NCBI RefSeq assembly: GCF_015354315.1
Contig: NZ_JADKYY010000007.1
Coordinates: 83,452 to 147,451 of the forward strand
DNA from: Planobacterium oryzisoli
GTDB lineage: Bacteria > Bacteroidota > Bacteroidia > Flavobacteriales > Weeksellaceae
Direction of reading: 5' to 3'
DNA length: 64,000 nt
Under the pieces are notes generated by a model. That model did no database searches, was not told the DNA's origin, and saw only the letters and a program-made list of their open reading frames with translations. Shown one piece after another: positions 54,862-63,981 of the stretch. Positions within the stretch are counted from its first letter, which is position 1. Every line of letters starts with the position of its first letter. Both the position numbers and the translations under genes were made by a program.

Positions 54862-55497
54862 TTATTCCGCAGCGGTAGCCTCAGGAGCTTCTCCTTCGCT
54901 TGCCGGTACCTCATCTTCGTCGTCGTCATCCATAACTGCACCTCCTTTCATTGCAGTTCTAGACATCTTCACTGCAACAACTACTGCATTGTCTGGATGC
55001 ATGAACGTGTACGCATCGGTTTTGATGTCGCCTACATAAAGTTTGTTTCCGATACGAAGTGGAGTAATATCCACAACGATTTCATCCGGTAGGTTGGATG
55101 GTAGAGCCTTGATTTTCAGTTTTCTGAAAGATTGTCTTAGCACACCGCCGGCAACCACACCTTTGGAACGTCCAGTAATACGTACAGGAACTTCCATAAT
55201 TACTGGCTTGTCTTCCGATAGTCTGTAAAAGTCGACGTGAAGAATTTTATCCGTAATTGGATGGAATTGGATGTCTTGAAGGACAGCCGGAACGGTCTCT
55301 CCGTCAATGACAAGTTCAACTGTGTGTGCTTCTGGAGTATATACTAAGTTTTTGAATGACTTTTCCTCTGTGGAAAAGTTCACCGGCTCAGCACCACCAT
55401 AAACAACACAAGGAACTAGTTCAGCATCACGTAAAGCTTTTGTAGACTTTTTGCCCACGCTTTCTCTTTTTGCACCTTGAATTGTAATAGATTTCAT
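54862..55497 (-). CDS. rplY: 50S ribosomal protein L25/general stress protein Ctc
   Basis: The 5S rRNA-binding protein L25 in its long (CTC/TL5) form of 211 residues: an N-terminal L25 domain (about residues 1-90) with ELVPCVVYG and HTVELVIDG, and a C-terminal beta domain (about 95-185). The last 30 residues are very acidic, with a DDDDEDE run. It follows prs on the same strand, an arrangement found in many bacteria, but has its own -7 element. Confidence 0.93.
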   Translation of the reverse strand: MKSITIQGAKRESVGKKSTKALRDAELVPCVVYGGAEPVNFSTEEKSFKNLVYTPEAHTVELVIDGETVPAVLQDIQFHPITDKILHVDFYRLSEDKPVIMEVPVRITGRSKGVVAGGVLRQSFRKLKIKALPSNLPDEIVVDITPLRIGNKLYVGDIKTDAYTFMHPDNAVVVAVKMSRTAMKGGAVMDDDDEDEVPASEGEAPEATAAE

Positions 55498-55520
55498 TTT
55501 ATTAAGATTTTTTCGAGGTG

Positions 55521-55528
55521 CAAATATA
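55521..55528 (-). promoter_or_regulatory. Candidate -7 element for rplY
   Basis: The minus strand reads TATATTTG, a TAnnTTTG match, 23 bases before the rplY ATG, in the prs-rplY gap. Confidence 0.5.
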
Positions 55529-55560
55529 GTGATAATTTATGTATTTATAAAAATTGCGCG

Positions 55561-56499
55561 TTAGATGATAAACTTCTCACTGATAGACTGGTGCTCGTGT
55601 ACCATCTTCATTACGTCGGCAAAAAGAGCAGCGCAGGAAAGCACCTTAATTTTAGAGGAAAGTTCTGTCTTCACAGGAATGGTATCGGTGACGATAATTT
55701 CCTGAAGCTGGGAGTTTTCAATATTTTGGTAGGCATTACCGGAAAATACTGCGTGGGTGGCCATTGCACGAACGGATTTTGCTCCATTCTTAATCAGTAT
55801 TTCGGCAGCCTTGCAAAGCGTACCCGCCGTATCGATCATATCGTCAATAAGAATCACATTGCGGTCTTTCACATCCCCAATAAGGAACATTTCTTCTACC
55901 ACATTGGCTTTTTTTCTTTCTTTATAAGCGATAACAACCTCTGCGCCCAAATGTCCCGCGTAGTTCTTTGCACGTTTGGCACCGCCCATGTCCGGAGAAG
56001 CTATGGTGAGGTTGTCCAGATTCAGAGACTGAATATAATCCACAAAGATAGAAGAGGCGTAGAGGTGGTCCACTGGAATCTCAAAGAATCCCTGGATCTG
56101 GTCCGCATGCAGATCCATAGTCATTATCCGGGTGGCGCCTGCGGCAGTTAAAAGATTTGCCACCAGCTTGGCGCCTATAGGAGCGCGCGGCTTGTCCTTA
56201 CGGTCTTGCCTAGCAAGGCCATAGTACGGGATAACTACGGTAATACTTTTTGCAGAAGCTCTCTTGGCAGCATCAATCATTAACAGCAGTTCCAATAGAT
56301 TATCTGCCGGTGGGAACGTGGAACCGATCAAAAATACCCGTCCTCCACGAACAGATTGATCGAGTACCGGTTCAAATTCTCCGTCACTGAATTCCTGAAA
56401 ATTGATTTTACCCATTTCCTGACCATAGTATTCTGCAATTTTCTTTGCGAGATCTTTACTGGTTCTTGTAGAAAACAAGTAGCTTAATTGCTCTGCCAT
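55561..56499 (-). CDS. prs: Ribose-phosphate pyrophosphokinase
   Basis: PRPP synthase, which makes phosphoribosyl pyrophosphate from ribose 5-phosphate and ATP for nucleotide, histidine and NAD synthesis. The 312-residue protein has the flexible loop RQDRKDKPRAPI (about residues 95-106), the divalent-cation motif TMDLHADQIQGFF (about 127-139) and the PRPP-binding DDMIDTAGTLCKAAE (about 219-233). It precedes rplY. Confidence 0.96.
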   Translation of the reverse strand: MAEQLSYLFSTRTSKDLAKKIAEYYGQEMGKINFQEFSDGEFEPVLDQSVRGGRVFLIGSTFPPADNLLELLLMIDAAKRASAKSITVVIPYYGLARQDRKDKPRAPIGAKLVANLLTAAGATRIMTMDLHADQIQGFFEIPVDHLYASSIFVDYIQSLNLDNLTIASPDMGGAKRAKNYAGHLGAEVVIAYKERKKANVVEEMFLIGDVKDRNVILIDDMIDTAGTLCKAAEILIKNGAKSVRAMATHAVFSGNAYQNIENSQLQEIIVTDTIPVKTELSSKIKVLSCAALFADVMKMVHEHQSISEKFII

Positions 56500-56516
56500 G
56501 TTTATTGTTTATAGTG

Positions 56517-56524
56517 CAAATTTA
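56517..56524 (-). promoter_or_regulatory. Candidate -7 element for prs
   Basis: The minus strand reads TAAATTTG, a TAnnTTTG match, 17 bases before the prs ATG. Confidence 0.5.
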
Positions 56525-56590
56525 AGTATTTTTTAATCTTCAGTTAGTGCATTGTACAAAATATTCCCTCAGGCGAGAAAGACTGTCCAA

Positions 56591-56624
56591 TAAAAAAGCA
56601 GCATCCCCTGGGAGATACTGCTTT
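56591..56624 (-). terminator. Rho-independent terminator of the SGNH gene
   Basis: On the minus strand AGCAGTATCTCC pairs with GGGATGCTGCT, allowing two T-G pairs, and is followed by TTTTTTA. It lies 23 bases after the stop of the SGNH lipoprotein gene. Confidence 0.85.
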
Positions 56625-56647
56625 GTTTTTAATAATCATATATTTAA

Positions 56648-58132
56648 CTACGGAAATGTGATTCCTGAGTAGCTGTTTACGTTCACCTGTGGAAGGCTTG
56701 ATTTGTACTTCGCATTGATTGCCTTGATAAATTCATTGGCGATCACCGCATACCCTCTACCGGTTAAGTGCACCCCATCGAGAGAGAACGTCCCACCTGT
56801 AACAAACGTTGTGGTGTATTTCACACCGTCGAACTGAATGCCGGAGGATTTAGCAAGTTCCAGCATTTTGGCGTTGGCATCTACGAAGGCAAGACCTTTG
56901 GAAGTAGCCGCAGCGCGGATTACTGCATTGAATTTAGCCGTAGCATTAAGAACTTCGGTTTTTTCTGCAGCGCTTAGAACGTGCTTGTCTTCCAGTGGGA
57001 AAGTCACCCCAAATTTATCAAACGGTGCCACTGCCATCTGTGAGGACGGTTTAGCTCCAATGGCAGAGCGCGTAGTGAGAGGAATAAGGTCTGCTGAAGT
57101 GGCATGTCGTGCCTGTCCGAAAACCATCCCCATAAGTCCGGCCTGCTGCGCAGGTACCCCACCACCGATAAGAGCAGTAGTAATCTGAACCGAAAGGTCC
57201 GTGAGTCCTTCGTCCTTAAGTAGGAGTGGATTGTTAGCAGTACCTAAAAGTTGTAAACGCGCGCCCTGTCCGTACGCGGTAAGAATCTGCTTAAGTGGTC
57301 CAAAAACCTGTTGGTTTAGAGCCGTCACACTTGCAGCATCCAGTGGTACAGGGTTATACGGAACGGTGGTAAAGAAAGGAATGGCCGTTACATTCGGTAG
57401 ATTCGCTACAACACCCTTTGCCCCGCCTGAGGTTAGCGTGTTTACCAGTCCGTTGTAGGCCTGAGTAAAGAGCGCCTCGCTGGTGATAGGGTTGGATCCG
57501 TCGCCCCCTGAAGTGGCATAACCTAATACATCGTTGTTTCCTATCCATAAGGAAAAGAACGTCGGGCTTTGCGCCATAGCATCTGCAATCACTGTGGTGT
57601 TGGCAGAAGAGGAAAAGCGTACAAAATACGGGTTGGCAGTTCCTTGGGCTAGGTTTGCTGCGCTACCGTATCCCGGAGCCAAAAGATGGAAGGATTTTGC
57701 ACCGGGTACCCCCATGTTCTGGTACGGTCCGGAAGAATAGATATTCTGAAGGGTGGTAGTGCCATTACCACTAGCTACAACCGGTCCCATCACTCCGTTG
57801 GCGTTCACTGCCAGAACCAGTTTATTTCCTACGCCTACACTTGGAATACCTCCCAAGTTGTCTGCCATCAGGGGCTGCTTGAAGTCTCCGCCCCCGGCGA
57901 GTTTCATCTGGGTAGCCAGCATATTCGGGTACGATTCTATCTGACCATCTACATAAAGTGCATTGTCACGGTATCCCGCGGTTAGTGAGTTCCCAAGGGC
58001 TACATACTTACTGAAATCTGCTTCACCACTGCTGACCGCAATAGAGTTGACGTCGGTTTCAAAATCGGTATCGCAACTGTAGGTAAACAGTAGCATTGAG
58101 GCAGCAAATGCCGATATAAATATTTTTTTCAT
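56648..58132 (-). CDS. SGNH/GDSL hydrolase-like lipoprotein
   Basis: A 494-residue lipoprotein (lipobox TYSC, Cys20). The SGNH blocks are visible: block I reads ALGNSLTAGY (about residues 45-54, GNSL in place of GDSL, catalytic Ser kept), GNND near residue 198 is block III and DGVHLTGRGY (about 455-464) holds the catalytic Asp and His. A long insertion of about 130 residues lies between blocks I and III. A lipase or esterase role at the outer membrane is inferred. It is 10 bases downstream of the FadL-type gene, and the two are cotranscribed. Confidence 0.87.
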   Translation of the reverse strand: MKKIFISAFAASMLLFTYSCDTDFETDVNSIAVSSGEADFSKYVALGNSLTAGYRDNALYVDGQIESYPNMLATQMKLAGGGDFKQPLMADNLGGIPSVGVGNKLVLAVNANGVMGPVVASGNGTTTLQNIYSSGPYQNMGVPGAKSFHLLAPGYGSAANLAQGTANPYFVRFSSSANTTVIADAMAQSPTFFSLWIGNNDVLGYATSGGDGSNPITSEALFTQAYNGLVNTLTSGGAKGVVANLPNVTAIPFFTTVPYNPVPLDAASVTALNQQVFGPLKQILTAYGQGARLQLLGTANNPLLLKDEGLTDLSVQITTALIGGGVPAQQAGLMGMVFGQARHATSADLIPLTTRSAIGAKPSSQMAVAPFDKFGVTFPLEDKHVLSAAEKTEVLNATAKFNAVIRAAATSKGLAFVDANAKMLELAKSSGIQFDGVKYTTTFVTGGTFSLDGVHLTGRGYAVIANEFIKAINAKYKSSLPQVNVNSYSGITFP

Positions 58133-58142
58133 TTTCAGTAGA

Positions 58143-59378
58143 TTAATTGAAATTGTAGTTAAGTCCTAAACCAAAGTAGTAGGTTTTTGCTTTTGCCTGT
58201 CCAGCGAAGTTATAGTACTGGTTATTGAAAGTACGGGATTTAGGGAACGACATGGCTGCTGCCAAATCTACACCTAACCCGCCGAATTTCAGTCCTAAAC
58301 CGGCAGTCGCCACGTGCGCGTCGAATGATGGGGTCTCTGGGATGAAATATTCATCGTCGTACGGTGCTTCGTCAAAATACCATCCTGCACGACCGACAAT
58401 CATATCGGAGAATCTGTACTCAGTACCGACACGTACCGTGCGAGTATTTTTAAAGTTCTTAGGCGTTTTAAGAACCGTAGGATCCGTTGGTTGATTCCCG
58501 ACCGGTGCATTGGCAAAGTCTAGAGTCAAACTCTCGTATCGGGCCCAGCCCGTATAATTAAAATCCGCGGATAGTTTCCAGTTTGGAGTGGCTTTCCAGG
58601 TAGCCCCCACCGTGTATTCATCCACAAGAGGAAGCGTCGCCGTGAATTGGTCCTGCCCCTGTGCGTTGAGTCTTAGGTTAGGATAAAGTGCCGGAGATAT
58701 ATTGAAGGTCGCCGTTCCGTTTTCAGCTTTCATATCCACCGGCGAGCGATAGGCAATGCTCACGTCCACCGTAGAACTTGGCTGGAGATAGAATCCCACG
58801 CTGAAACCACTGCCAGAGGCTTCTTCATCATTTATATTTAGAGATCCACCCAGCTGAGATACACCTTTATCCCAGTCTACCGATCCTTTTGCATGGATGT
58901 AGCTGGCACCTACCGCAGCCCAAGGCGCAAGTTTTACCGATACCATCGGCTGGAAGAAGTAGGCCTTGAGGGACATCATCTGTACCATTTCTGATCCTGC
59001 CCAATCCTCACCCCAGTCAATAGTACTTCCAAAAGGGGTTGCAAAGCTAAAACCAACAGAGAGGTTTTCAATAGGCTTGTACGCTACGGCCGCATAAATT
59101 GGCGTTCCAATAGGATTGTCTGTTTCGTACGACTCCATAGTAGTTGGATTTTGGTAGGTCACCGTAGAGATGGCTCCAAAACCTCCCGCTGCCACACTGA
59201 GTTTGGCAGGAATAAAAGAAATCCCGGCGGGATTGAAAAAAGCAATGCTGGCGTCCTGAGCATGTGCACTGGTATGTGCCATTGCTAACTGTTTAACACC
59301 TTGCAGTGAAACTCTGAATCCTCCTGCATATGCTGTCATCCCTGCAAGAAGAGACATGGTAATGATTAATTTTTTCAT
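58143..59378 (-). CDS. OmpP1/FadL-type outer-membrane transporter
   Basis: A 411-residue outer-membrane protein with a signal peptide ending at AYA (about residues 16-18), the N-terminal hatch-like GFRVSLQGVKQLAMAH and AFFNPAGISFIP that are typical of FadL/OmpP1, and amphipathic strands up to the terminal aromatic-rich YYFGLGLNYNFN. The family takes up long-chain fatty acids or other hydrophobic molecules. Starts are uncertain: ATG 59378, ATG 59387 or a TTG at 59402; the -7 element at 59400-59407 rules out the last. With the following lipase-like gene it may form a lipid-uptake pair. Confidence 0.9.
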   Translation of the reverse strand: MKKLIITMSLLAGMTAYAGGFRVSLQGVKQLAMAHTSAHAQDASIAFFNPAGISFIPAKLSVAAGGFGAISTVTYQNPTTMESYETDNPIGTPIYAAVAYKPIENLSVGFSFATPFGSTIDWGEDWAGSEMVQMMSLKAYFFQPMVSVKLAPWAAVGASYIHAKGSVDWDKGVSQLGGSLNINDEEASGSGFSVGFYLQPSSTVDVSIAYRSPVDMKAENGTATFNISPALYPNLRLNAQGQDQFTATLPLVDEYTVGATWKATPNWKLSADFNYTGWARYESLTLDFANAPVGNQPTDPTVLKTPKNFKNTRTVRVGTEYRFSDMIVGRAGWYFDEAPYDDEYFIPETPSFDAHVATAGLGLKFGGLGVDLAAAMSFPKSRTFNNQYYNFAGQAKAKTYYFGLGLNYNFN

Positions 59379-59399
59379 ATTTTCCATAATTATTGCTTC

Positions 59400-59407
59400 C
59401 AAATTTA
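59400..59407 (-). promoter_or_regulatory. Candidate -7 element for the FadL-type and SGNH genes
   Basis: The minus strand reads TAAATTTG, a TAnnTTTG match, 21 bases before the ATG at 59378. Confidence 0.5.
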
Positions 59408-59704
59408 TAATTAATTTATATACGGATGTTAATTCCTGTTAACATTTTTAAACAAAAAACTATTTTTAGCATTGGTTTAACTTCAAATTTTAAGGGGCTT
59501 GTTTTTTAACGCGCCTATTTTAAATGGAGTTAAGTGCCTACCGAAGCTCGGTGGTAGAGAGGGTGTTTAAACTTAAACATGGGTAGTTGCATGCGCTGCT
59601 GTTGCGCGGTCTGGGTTTATTACGGTAAGAGAGGCTATTCTGCGCAAAAAGGCCTCTAAATAAAAGGGCTCGCGCAGCAATCAGCTGTTTGTTAAAATTT
59701 ATAT
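59408..59704. other. Divergent intergenic region without a gene
   Basis: With its flanks this is a 330-base gap between divergent genes (59403-59734 by the longest FadL-type start). It contains the two -7 elements at its ends, an AT-rich part (59408-59520) and a more GC-rich part (59530-59690). The small inverted repeat at 59538-59558 has no T-run. I see no open frame or tRNA in it. Confidence 0.6.
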
Positions 59705-59712
59705 TAAATTTG
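59705..59712 (+). promoter_or_regulatory. Candidate -7 element for the ricT-gldH-pbp1A unit
   Basis: TAAATTTG, a TAnnTTTG match, 22 bases before the ATG at 59735. A TTTG at 59688-59691 is too near (13 bases) to be a good -33 box. Confidence 0.55.
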
Positions 59713-59734
59713 CAAGGAACTAAACCAATTATAT

Positions 59735-61030
59735 ATGAGTTGTGGATGTAAAACATCCGGCGATTCCTCCCATTCCTGCGGAACGAAATCCGCTTCTGGA
59801 TGTGAAAATGTAAATACGTGTGGAAATAGCTATAAATTAAGTGTTTTTGATTGGCTTTCGGATATTAAAAGTCCGGTGGAGTTACAACAGGAACAGTATG
59901 TAGAAGTCCGATTTAAAAACGATAGGAAAAGCTTTTTTAAAAATACACAGAAACTGCCGCTTCAAATCGGTAGCATTATTACAGTGGAAGGAAATCCCGG
60001 GCACGATGTAGGGATTGTAAGTTTGACCGGTGCGCTGGTCAAAATACAAATGAAAAAAAAGCATTTCTCAAAAGAGCATGCGCTTAAGATTTACCGAATA
60101 GCCAATCAAAAGGATATCGATGTATGGCAACAGGCACGGGCAAAAGAGGACGCCATTAAGACGCAGGCAAAAATCATTGCCTCACGCTTAGGCCTGGAAA
60201 TGAAAATATCCGATGTGGAATTTCAGGGGGACGGCTCGAAAGCCACCTTCTATTATACCGCCGACAACCGGGTGGATTTCCGCCAACTGATTAAGGAATA
60301 TGCTTCCTATTTTAAAACGAAAATCGACATGAAGCAGATCGGTTTCCGTCAGGAATCGGCTAAAATTGGCGGAATAGGCTCCTGCGGACGCGAGCTCTGC
60401 TGTTCTTCATGGCTGACGGATTTTAGGAGCGTAAACACCAATGCCGCCCGCTACCAACAGCTTAGTATAAACCCGCAAAAACTTGCAGGACAGTGCGGAA
60501 AACTCAAATGCTGTCTTAATTACGAACTGGACAGTTATCTAGATGCGCTAAGTGATTTTCCCTCGTCCAATACCACCCTGGATACAGAAAAGGGTAAGGC
60601 CTACTGTATTAAGATCGACGTGTTCAAAAGAAAGATGTGGTTTGCCTATGCGGAGAATCCCATTACTTGGTACGATATAGACACGCACAAAGTTAAAGAA
60701 CAAATCAGCCGCAATAAGAAAGGTCAGAAGGCGCAGCTACTGGAAGAACTGGTATCGGTCAGTATGGTGGCAGAAAAAACAGTGGATCTGATCCAGGAGA
60801 ATAATCCGGACCGCTTTGAAAAGAAGAACCGTCCTAAAAACAAGAAGGGACCTAAAAATCAGAAAGACACGCGAAATTCCAAAAATCCGGGAGGTAGTAG
60901 TGAAGGCAGTAATCCACAGTCAGGTACGCAACCCAAGCGCCCTGCAAACAAACCTGCCCCTTCCAAAGGGTCAGGAGGGTATAAGGGAAAGAAAAATGCG
61001 CGCAAGCCCAGTCCTGGAGAAGGTCAGTAG
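59735..61030 (+). CDS. PSP1 domain protein, RicT (YaaT)-like
   Basis: A 431-residue protein with a PSP1 C-terminal domain (about residues 50-250). The RicT signature SCGRELCCSSWL and the second cysteine cluster GQCGKLKCCLNYELDSY, which in B. subtilis RicT helps hold Fe-S clusters, are both present. The N-terminus is unusual: MSCGCKTSGDSSHSCG and on, with six cysteines in the first 29 residues. The last 80 residues are Lys-, Asn-, Gly- and Pro-rich and disordered. It starts a unit with gldH and pbp1A. Confidence 0.88.
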   Translation: MSCGCKTSGDSSHSCGTKSASGCENVNTCGNSYKLSVFDWLSDIKSPVELQQEQYVEVRFKNDRKSFFKNTQKLPLQIGSIITVEGNPGHDVGIVSLTGALVKIQMKKKHFSKEHALKIYRIANQKDIDVWQQARAKEDAIKTQAKIIASRLGLEMKISDVEFQGDGSKATFYYTADNRVDFRQLIKEYASYFKTKIDMKQIGFRQESAKIGGIGSCGRELCCSSWLTDFRSVNTNAARYQQLSINPQKLAGQCGKLKCCLNYELDSYLDALSDFPSSNTTLDTEKGKAYCIKIDVFKRKMWFAYAENPITWYDIDTHKVKEQISRNKKGQKAQLLEELVSVSMVAEKTVDLIQENNPDRFEKKNRPKNKKGPKNQKDTRNSKNPGGSSEGSNPQSGTQPKRPANKPAPSKGSGGYKGKKNARKPSPGEGQ

Positions 61031-61036
61031 TAAACA

Positions 61037-61504
61037 ATGAAAAACCGGACTTTTTCACTACTACTCTTGCTGCTTGTGTTGTTTTCTTGTAGCGACTCTA
61101 AGGAATCCGTTACCATGGTAAACACGGGCGGAGTCTGGTCAAAGGAGCAGGCTCTGGTCTTTACTCTTCCGGACAGGCGGGCAGAAGAAAGCAAGGAGGT
61201 CTTTTTTATCGTTAGAAATAATGCCGCATACCCCTACCAAAACCTGGTACTTGAAGTGGAAGTTACCGATGGAGCTACCCAGCAAAAAGTACGTGAGCGC
61301 ATAACGTGTAGCCTCACCAACGACCAGGGGCAGTGGAAAGGCCACGGATTTGGTGAAGTGAAAGAACTGCATTATTTTTACCGAAAACTTCCAAGTACTA
61401 AATCCGTTCTCACGCTCCGCCATAAGATGCCGCGAAAGCAGCTGCCGGGAATAGAGGATATTGGAATCAAATTAAAAACAGTCTCATCCGACGATGGAAA
61501 ATAA
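61037..61504 (+). CDS. gldH: Gliding motility lipoprotein GldH
   Basis: A 155-residue lipoprotein with signal peptide and lipobox (LFSC, Cys18) and a domain of GldH type (about residues 30-150, with VWSKEQALVFTLPD and the HYFYRKLPS segment). GldH is one of the lipoproteins needed for flavobacterial gliding and is linked to type IX secretion. The gene between ricT and pbp1A is the arrangement I recall from Flavobacterium. Presence of gldH alone does not prove motility. It overlaps pbp1A by 11 bases. Confidence 0.88.
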   Translation: MKNRTFSLLLLLLVLFSCSDSKESVTMVNTGGVWSKEQALVFTLPDRRAEESKEVFFIVRNNAAYPYQNLVLEVEVTDGATQQKVRERITCSLTNDQGQWKGHGFGEVKELHYFYRKLPSTKSVLTLRHKMPRKQLPGIEDIGIKLKTVSSDDGK

Positions 61505-63872
61505 AAAGAAACCCGGGAACCGCAGTGGATTTCCATTACCTCCCAAAAAACAAAAACAAACCGGCTACAAAAAGTGGATTAAGTTCATTTGGATGGGACT
61601 TCTGGCTCTTGTCCTGGGCATTGCGCTTTTCTTTTTTGCAATTTCCCAAGGCTTTTTGGGGGAAATGCCGGAGGTGTCCGAACTAGAAAATCCAGATATC
61701 TATGTGGCCTCGGAAATTTACTCTTCCGACGGTGTTCTTCTGGGAAAATTCGAAAAGGAAAAAACCGAACCAGTAACCTACAAGGAGCTCCCTCCGCATC
61801 TGGTATATGCCCTTCAGGCCAAAGAGGACGAACGCTTTAAGGAGCATTCCGGAATCGATTTAAAATCGGTAGCACGCGCGGTCTATTTTCGCGGAGAACG
61901 AGGTGGGGGATCCACCATAACCCAGCAGCTTGCAAAATTACTTTTCACCAAGAAAGTTTCTTCCAATCCCGTGCTTCGAGCGATACAAAAGCTAAAAGAG
62001 TGGGTAGTAGCCGTGAGCCTTGAAAAGCGTTATACCAAGGAAGAGATTATAACGCTGTATTTCAACAAATTCGATTTCACCTACAACGCCAACGGTATTG
62101 AGATGGCCTCGCGTATTTATTTTAATAAAAAGGCAAAAGACTTGACCCTTCCCGAAGCGGCCATTTTTGTATCCATGCTGGAGGCTCCTATTGCCAATAA
62201 CCCCTTGAGAAATCCAGAACGCGCGAAACGCCGCCGGGATGTAGTGCTGGAACAGATGTATCAGACCGGATACATTGATCAGAGTACCTACCAACAGGCA
62301 ATCGATACCCCGATACGCACGGACTACCACCCAGTGAAAAGTATCGATGAAGGATACTCGGCGTACTATAAATTTTACTTGCGTAAAGAAATTGAGCAGT
62401 ACCTGACCGATTATGAAAAACAAACGGGAAAACCTCTGAACCTATTTAAAGACGGATTAAAAATCTATGTCACGCTGGACTCTAAAATGCAGCGCTACGC
62501 AGAGGAAGCCATCAAGGAGCATCTTACGGATCTTCAGAAATCTTTTGACGCCGAGCAGCGAGGCAGAAAAGACCGTCCGTTCTATCTGATCTCCCAGCAG
62601 GAAATCGATAAGATCATGCTCCAGGCCATGAAGCGGACCGGACGCTACAAGCAACTCGAGGCTGCGGGCGTACCGCAGGATTCCATTATGATGGAATTTA
62701 AAAAACCGATACAGACCACCCGCTTTACCTGGGCTGGTGAGGAAGAAGTAGAGATGTCTCCCTACGATTCCATTCGCTACCACAAGCAGATCGCTCAGGC
62801 GGGACTTATGTCTATGGTTCCCGGAACAGGGGAGATTAAAGCCTGGGTAGGAGGTATTAACTGGCAGCACTTCCAGTACGACCACATCAAGCAGGGACGC
62901 CGTCAGGTAGGATCTACCTTTAAACCTTTTGTGTATGCTGCAGCGATCATGAACCTGGGAATGACTCCGTGTTCCAGAGTATCCAATGCCACCTTTAACG
63001 AACGCGGCTATAAGGTGGAGGGTACCGGAGGCGAACCTACCCTGAAGGATGCCTTAGCGCATTCTCGCAACCCCGTGGCTGTACGTCTGATGGACATGGT
63101 GGGTACCGACAAGGTCATTCAGCTGGCGCGCGATCTGGGCGTTACGCAGGAAATTCCTAGAGGCCAGCTTGCAGTAGCACTGGGATCCTCCGATATTACG
63201 ATTTACGAAATGCTCGGTGCCTACAGTACGTTTGCAAACTTTGGAAACTACATAAAACCCGAAATGATTTGGCGGATAGAAGATGCCAACGGCAGGGTAA
63301 TTAAAGAAGTGAAAAACGAGACTAAGGAGGTGATGAACGAGATGTATGCCTACACGATGATTGATCTGATGAAGGGAGTAGCGCAGTTCGGTACGGCTGC
63401 GGGAGAACTCGGCAGGCGGGGTATCGATCCTGGTATTGAGATAGCTGCCAAGACCGGAACAACCCAAAACAATTCCGACGGATGGTTTATCGGACTCACT
63501 CCAAATCTTGCAACAGGTGTTTGGGTAGGATGGGAAGACCGCGCAACGCACTTCCGAAGTACCGGAGAGGGACAAGGAGCCCGAATGGCGCTTCCGATCT
63601 GGGCGATATTCATGAAAAAGGTATACGCAGACAAATCCCTGGGTGTACTCCCGGAAGATAAATTCATAAAACCTTCGAATTGGACCGGAGATTGCAGTGA
63701 TCTGCAAGGATTGGGAGGTTATGGAGATGAAGGAGGACTGCAGACGCTTGAGGAACTGCGTAATCCGGAACCACAGCCAACTGCTCCCGCTCCACAGAAG
63801 GCACCACCTAAAAAAGAAGAAAATCTCAATGAGAATCTCAACAAAGATTCCAATGTAGATTTTAATCAGTAA
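61494..63872 (+). CDS. Bifunctional class A penicillin-binding protein (PBP1A-like)
   Basis: A 792-residue class A PBP that both polymerises and cross-links peptidoglycan. One N-terminal anchor (about residues 30-51) precedes a GT51 domain: catalytic Glu111 in EDERFKEHSG and GGGSTITQQLAKLLF at 137-151. The transpeptidase has STFK (Ser474), SRN at 524-526 and KTG at 653-655. The C-terminal 50 or so residues are Pro-, Lys- and Asn-rich and disordered. It is the last gene of the ricT-gldH unit and is followed by a terminator. Confidence 0.95.
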   Translation: MENKKKPGNRSGFPLPPKKQKQTGYKKWIKFIWMGLLALVLGIALFFFAISQGFLGEMPEVSELENPDIYVASEIYSSDGVLLGKFEKEKTEPVTYKELPPHLVYALQAKEDERFKEHSGIDLKSVARAVYFRGERGGGSTITQQLAKLLFTKKVSSNPVLRAIQKLKEWVVAVSLEKRYTKEEIITLYFNKFDFTYNANGIEMASRIYFNKKAKDLTLPEAAIFVSMLEAPIANNPLRNPERAKRRRDVVLEQMYQTGYIDQSTYQQAIDTPIRTDYHPVKSIDEGYSAYYKFYLRKEIEQYLTDYEKQTGKPLNLFKDGLKIYVTLDSKMQRYAEEAIKEHLTDLQKSFDAEQRGRKDRPFYLISQQEIDKIMLQAMKRTGRYKQLEAAGVPQDSIMMEFKKPIQTTRFTWAGEEEVEMSPYDSIRYHKQIAQAGLMSMVPGTGEIKAWVGGINWQHFQYDHIKQGRRQVGSTFKPFVYAAAIMNLGMTPCSRVSNATFNERGYKVEGTGGEPTLKDALAHSRNPVAVRLMDMVGTDKVIQLARDLGVTQEIPRGQLAVALGSSDITIYEMLGAYSTFANFGNYIKPEMIWRIEDANGRVIKEVKNETKEVMNEMYAYTMIDLMKGVAQFGTAAGELGRRGIDPGIEIAAKTGTTQNNSDGWFIGLTPNLATGVWVGWEDRATHFRSTGEGQGARMALPIWAIFMKKVYADKSLGVLPEDKFIKPSNWTGDCSDLQGLGGYGDEGGLQTLEELRNPEPQPTAPAPQKAPPKKEENLNENLNKDSNVDFNQ

Positions 63873-63881
63873 TAAGTGAAG

Positions 63882-63912
63882 CCGTCTCAATACTAAATTG
63901 AGGCGGTTTTTT
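63882..63912 (+). terminator. Rho-independent terminator of the PBP1A gene
   Basis: CCGTCTCAAT at 63882-63891 pairs with ATTGAGGCGG at 63897-63906 (10 bp, one T-G pair), with a 5-base loop and a run of six T. Confidence 0.9.
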
Positions 63913-63932
63913 CATTTTAGGAGGTTTTAGTG

Positions 63933-63963
63933 TTGTATAATTAGGAGGTATTTTGTATCTTTA
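63933..63963 (+). promoter_or_regulatory. Candidate promoter at the end of the window
   Basis: TTG at 63933-63935 is followed after 20 bases by TATCTTTA at 63956-63963, fitting the flavobacterial TTG-n17-23-TAnnTTTR layout. An ATG follows at 63982. Confidence 0.55.
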
Positions 63964-63981
63964 TTACTGATAATCAACAAG

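Noticed and set aside
59536..59560. A stretch resembling a tRNA D-arm (AGCTCGGTGGTAGAG)
   Set aside because: No acceptor stem, anticodon arm or T-arm can be built around it; it is better explained by a short inverted repeat at 59538-59558.
63054..63890. Long minus-strand open frame opposite the PBP1A gene
   Set aside because: Fully antisense to the transpeptidase domain with its motifs intact; no recognisable domain in the antisense product.
63919..63948. Two AGGAGG sequences that look like Shine-Dalgarno sites
   Set aside because: Neither is followed by a start codon at the right distance, and genes in this window do not use Shine-Dalgarno sites.
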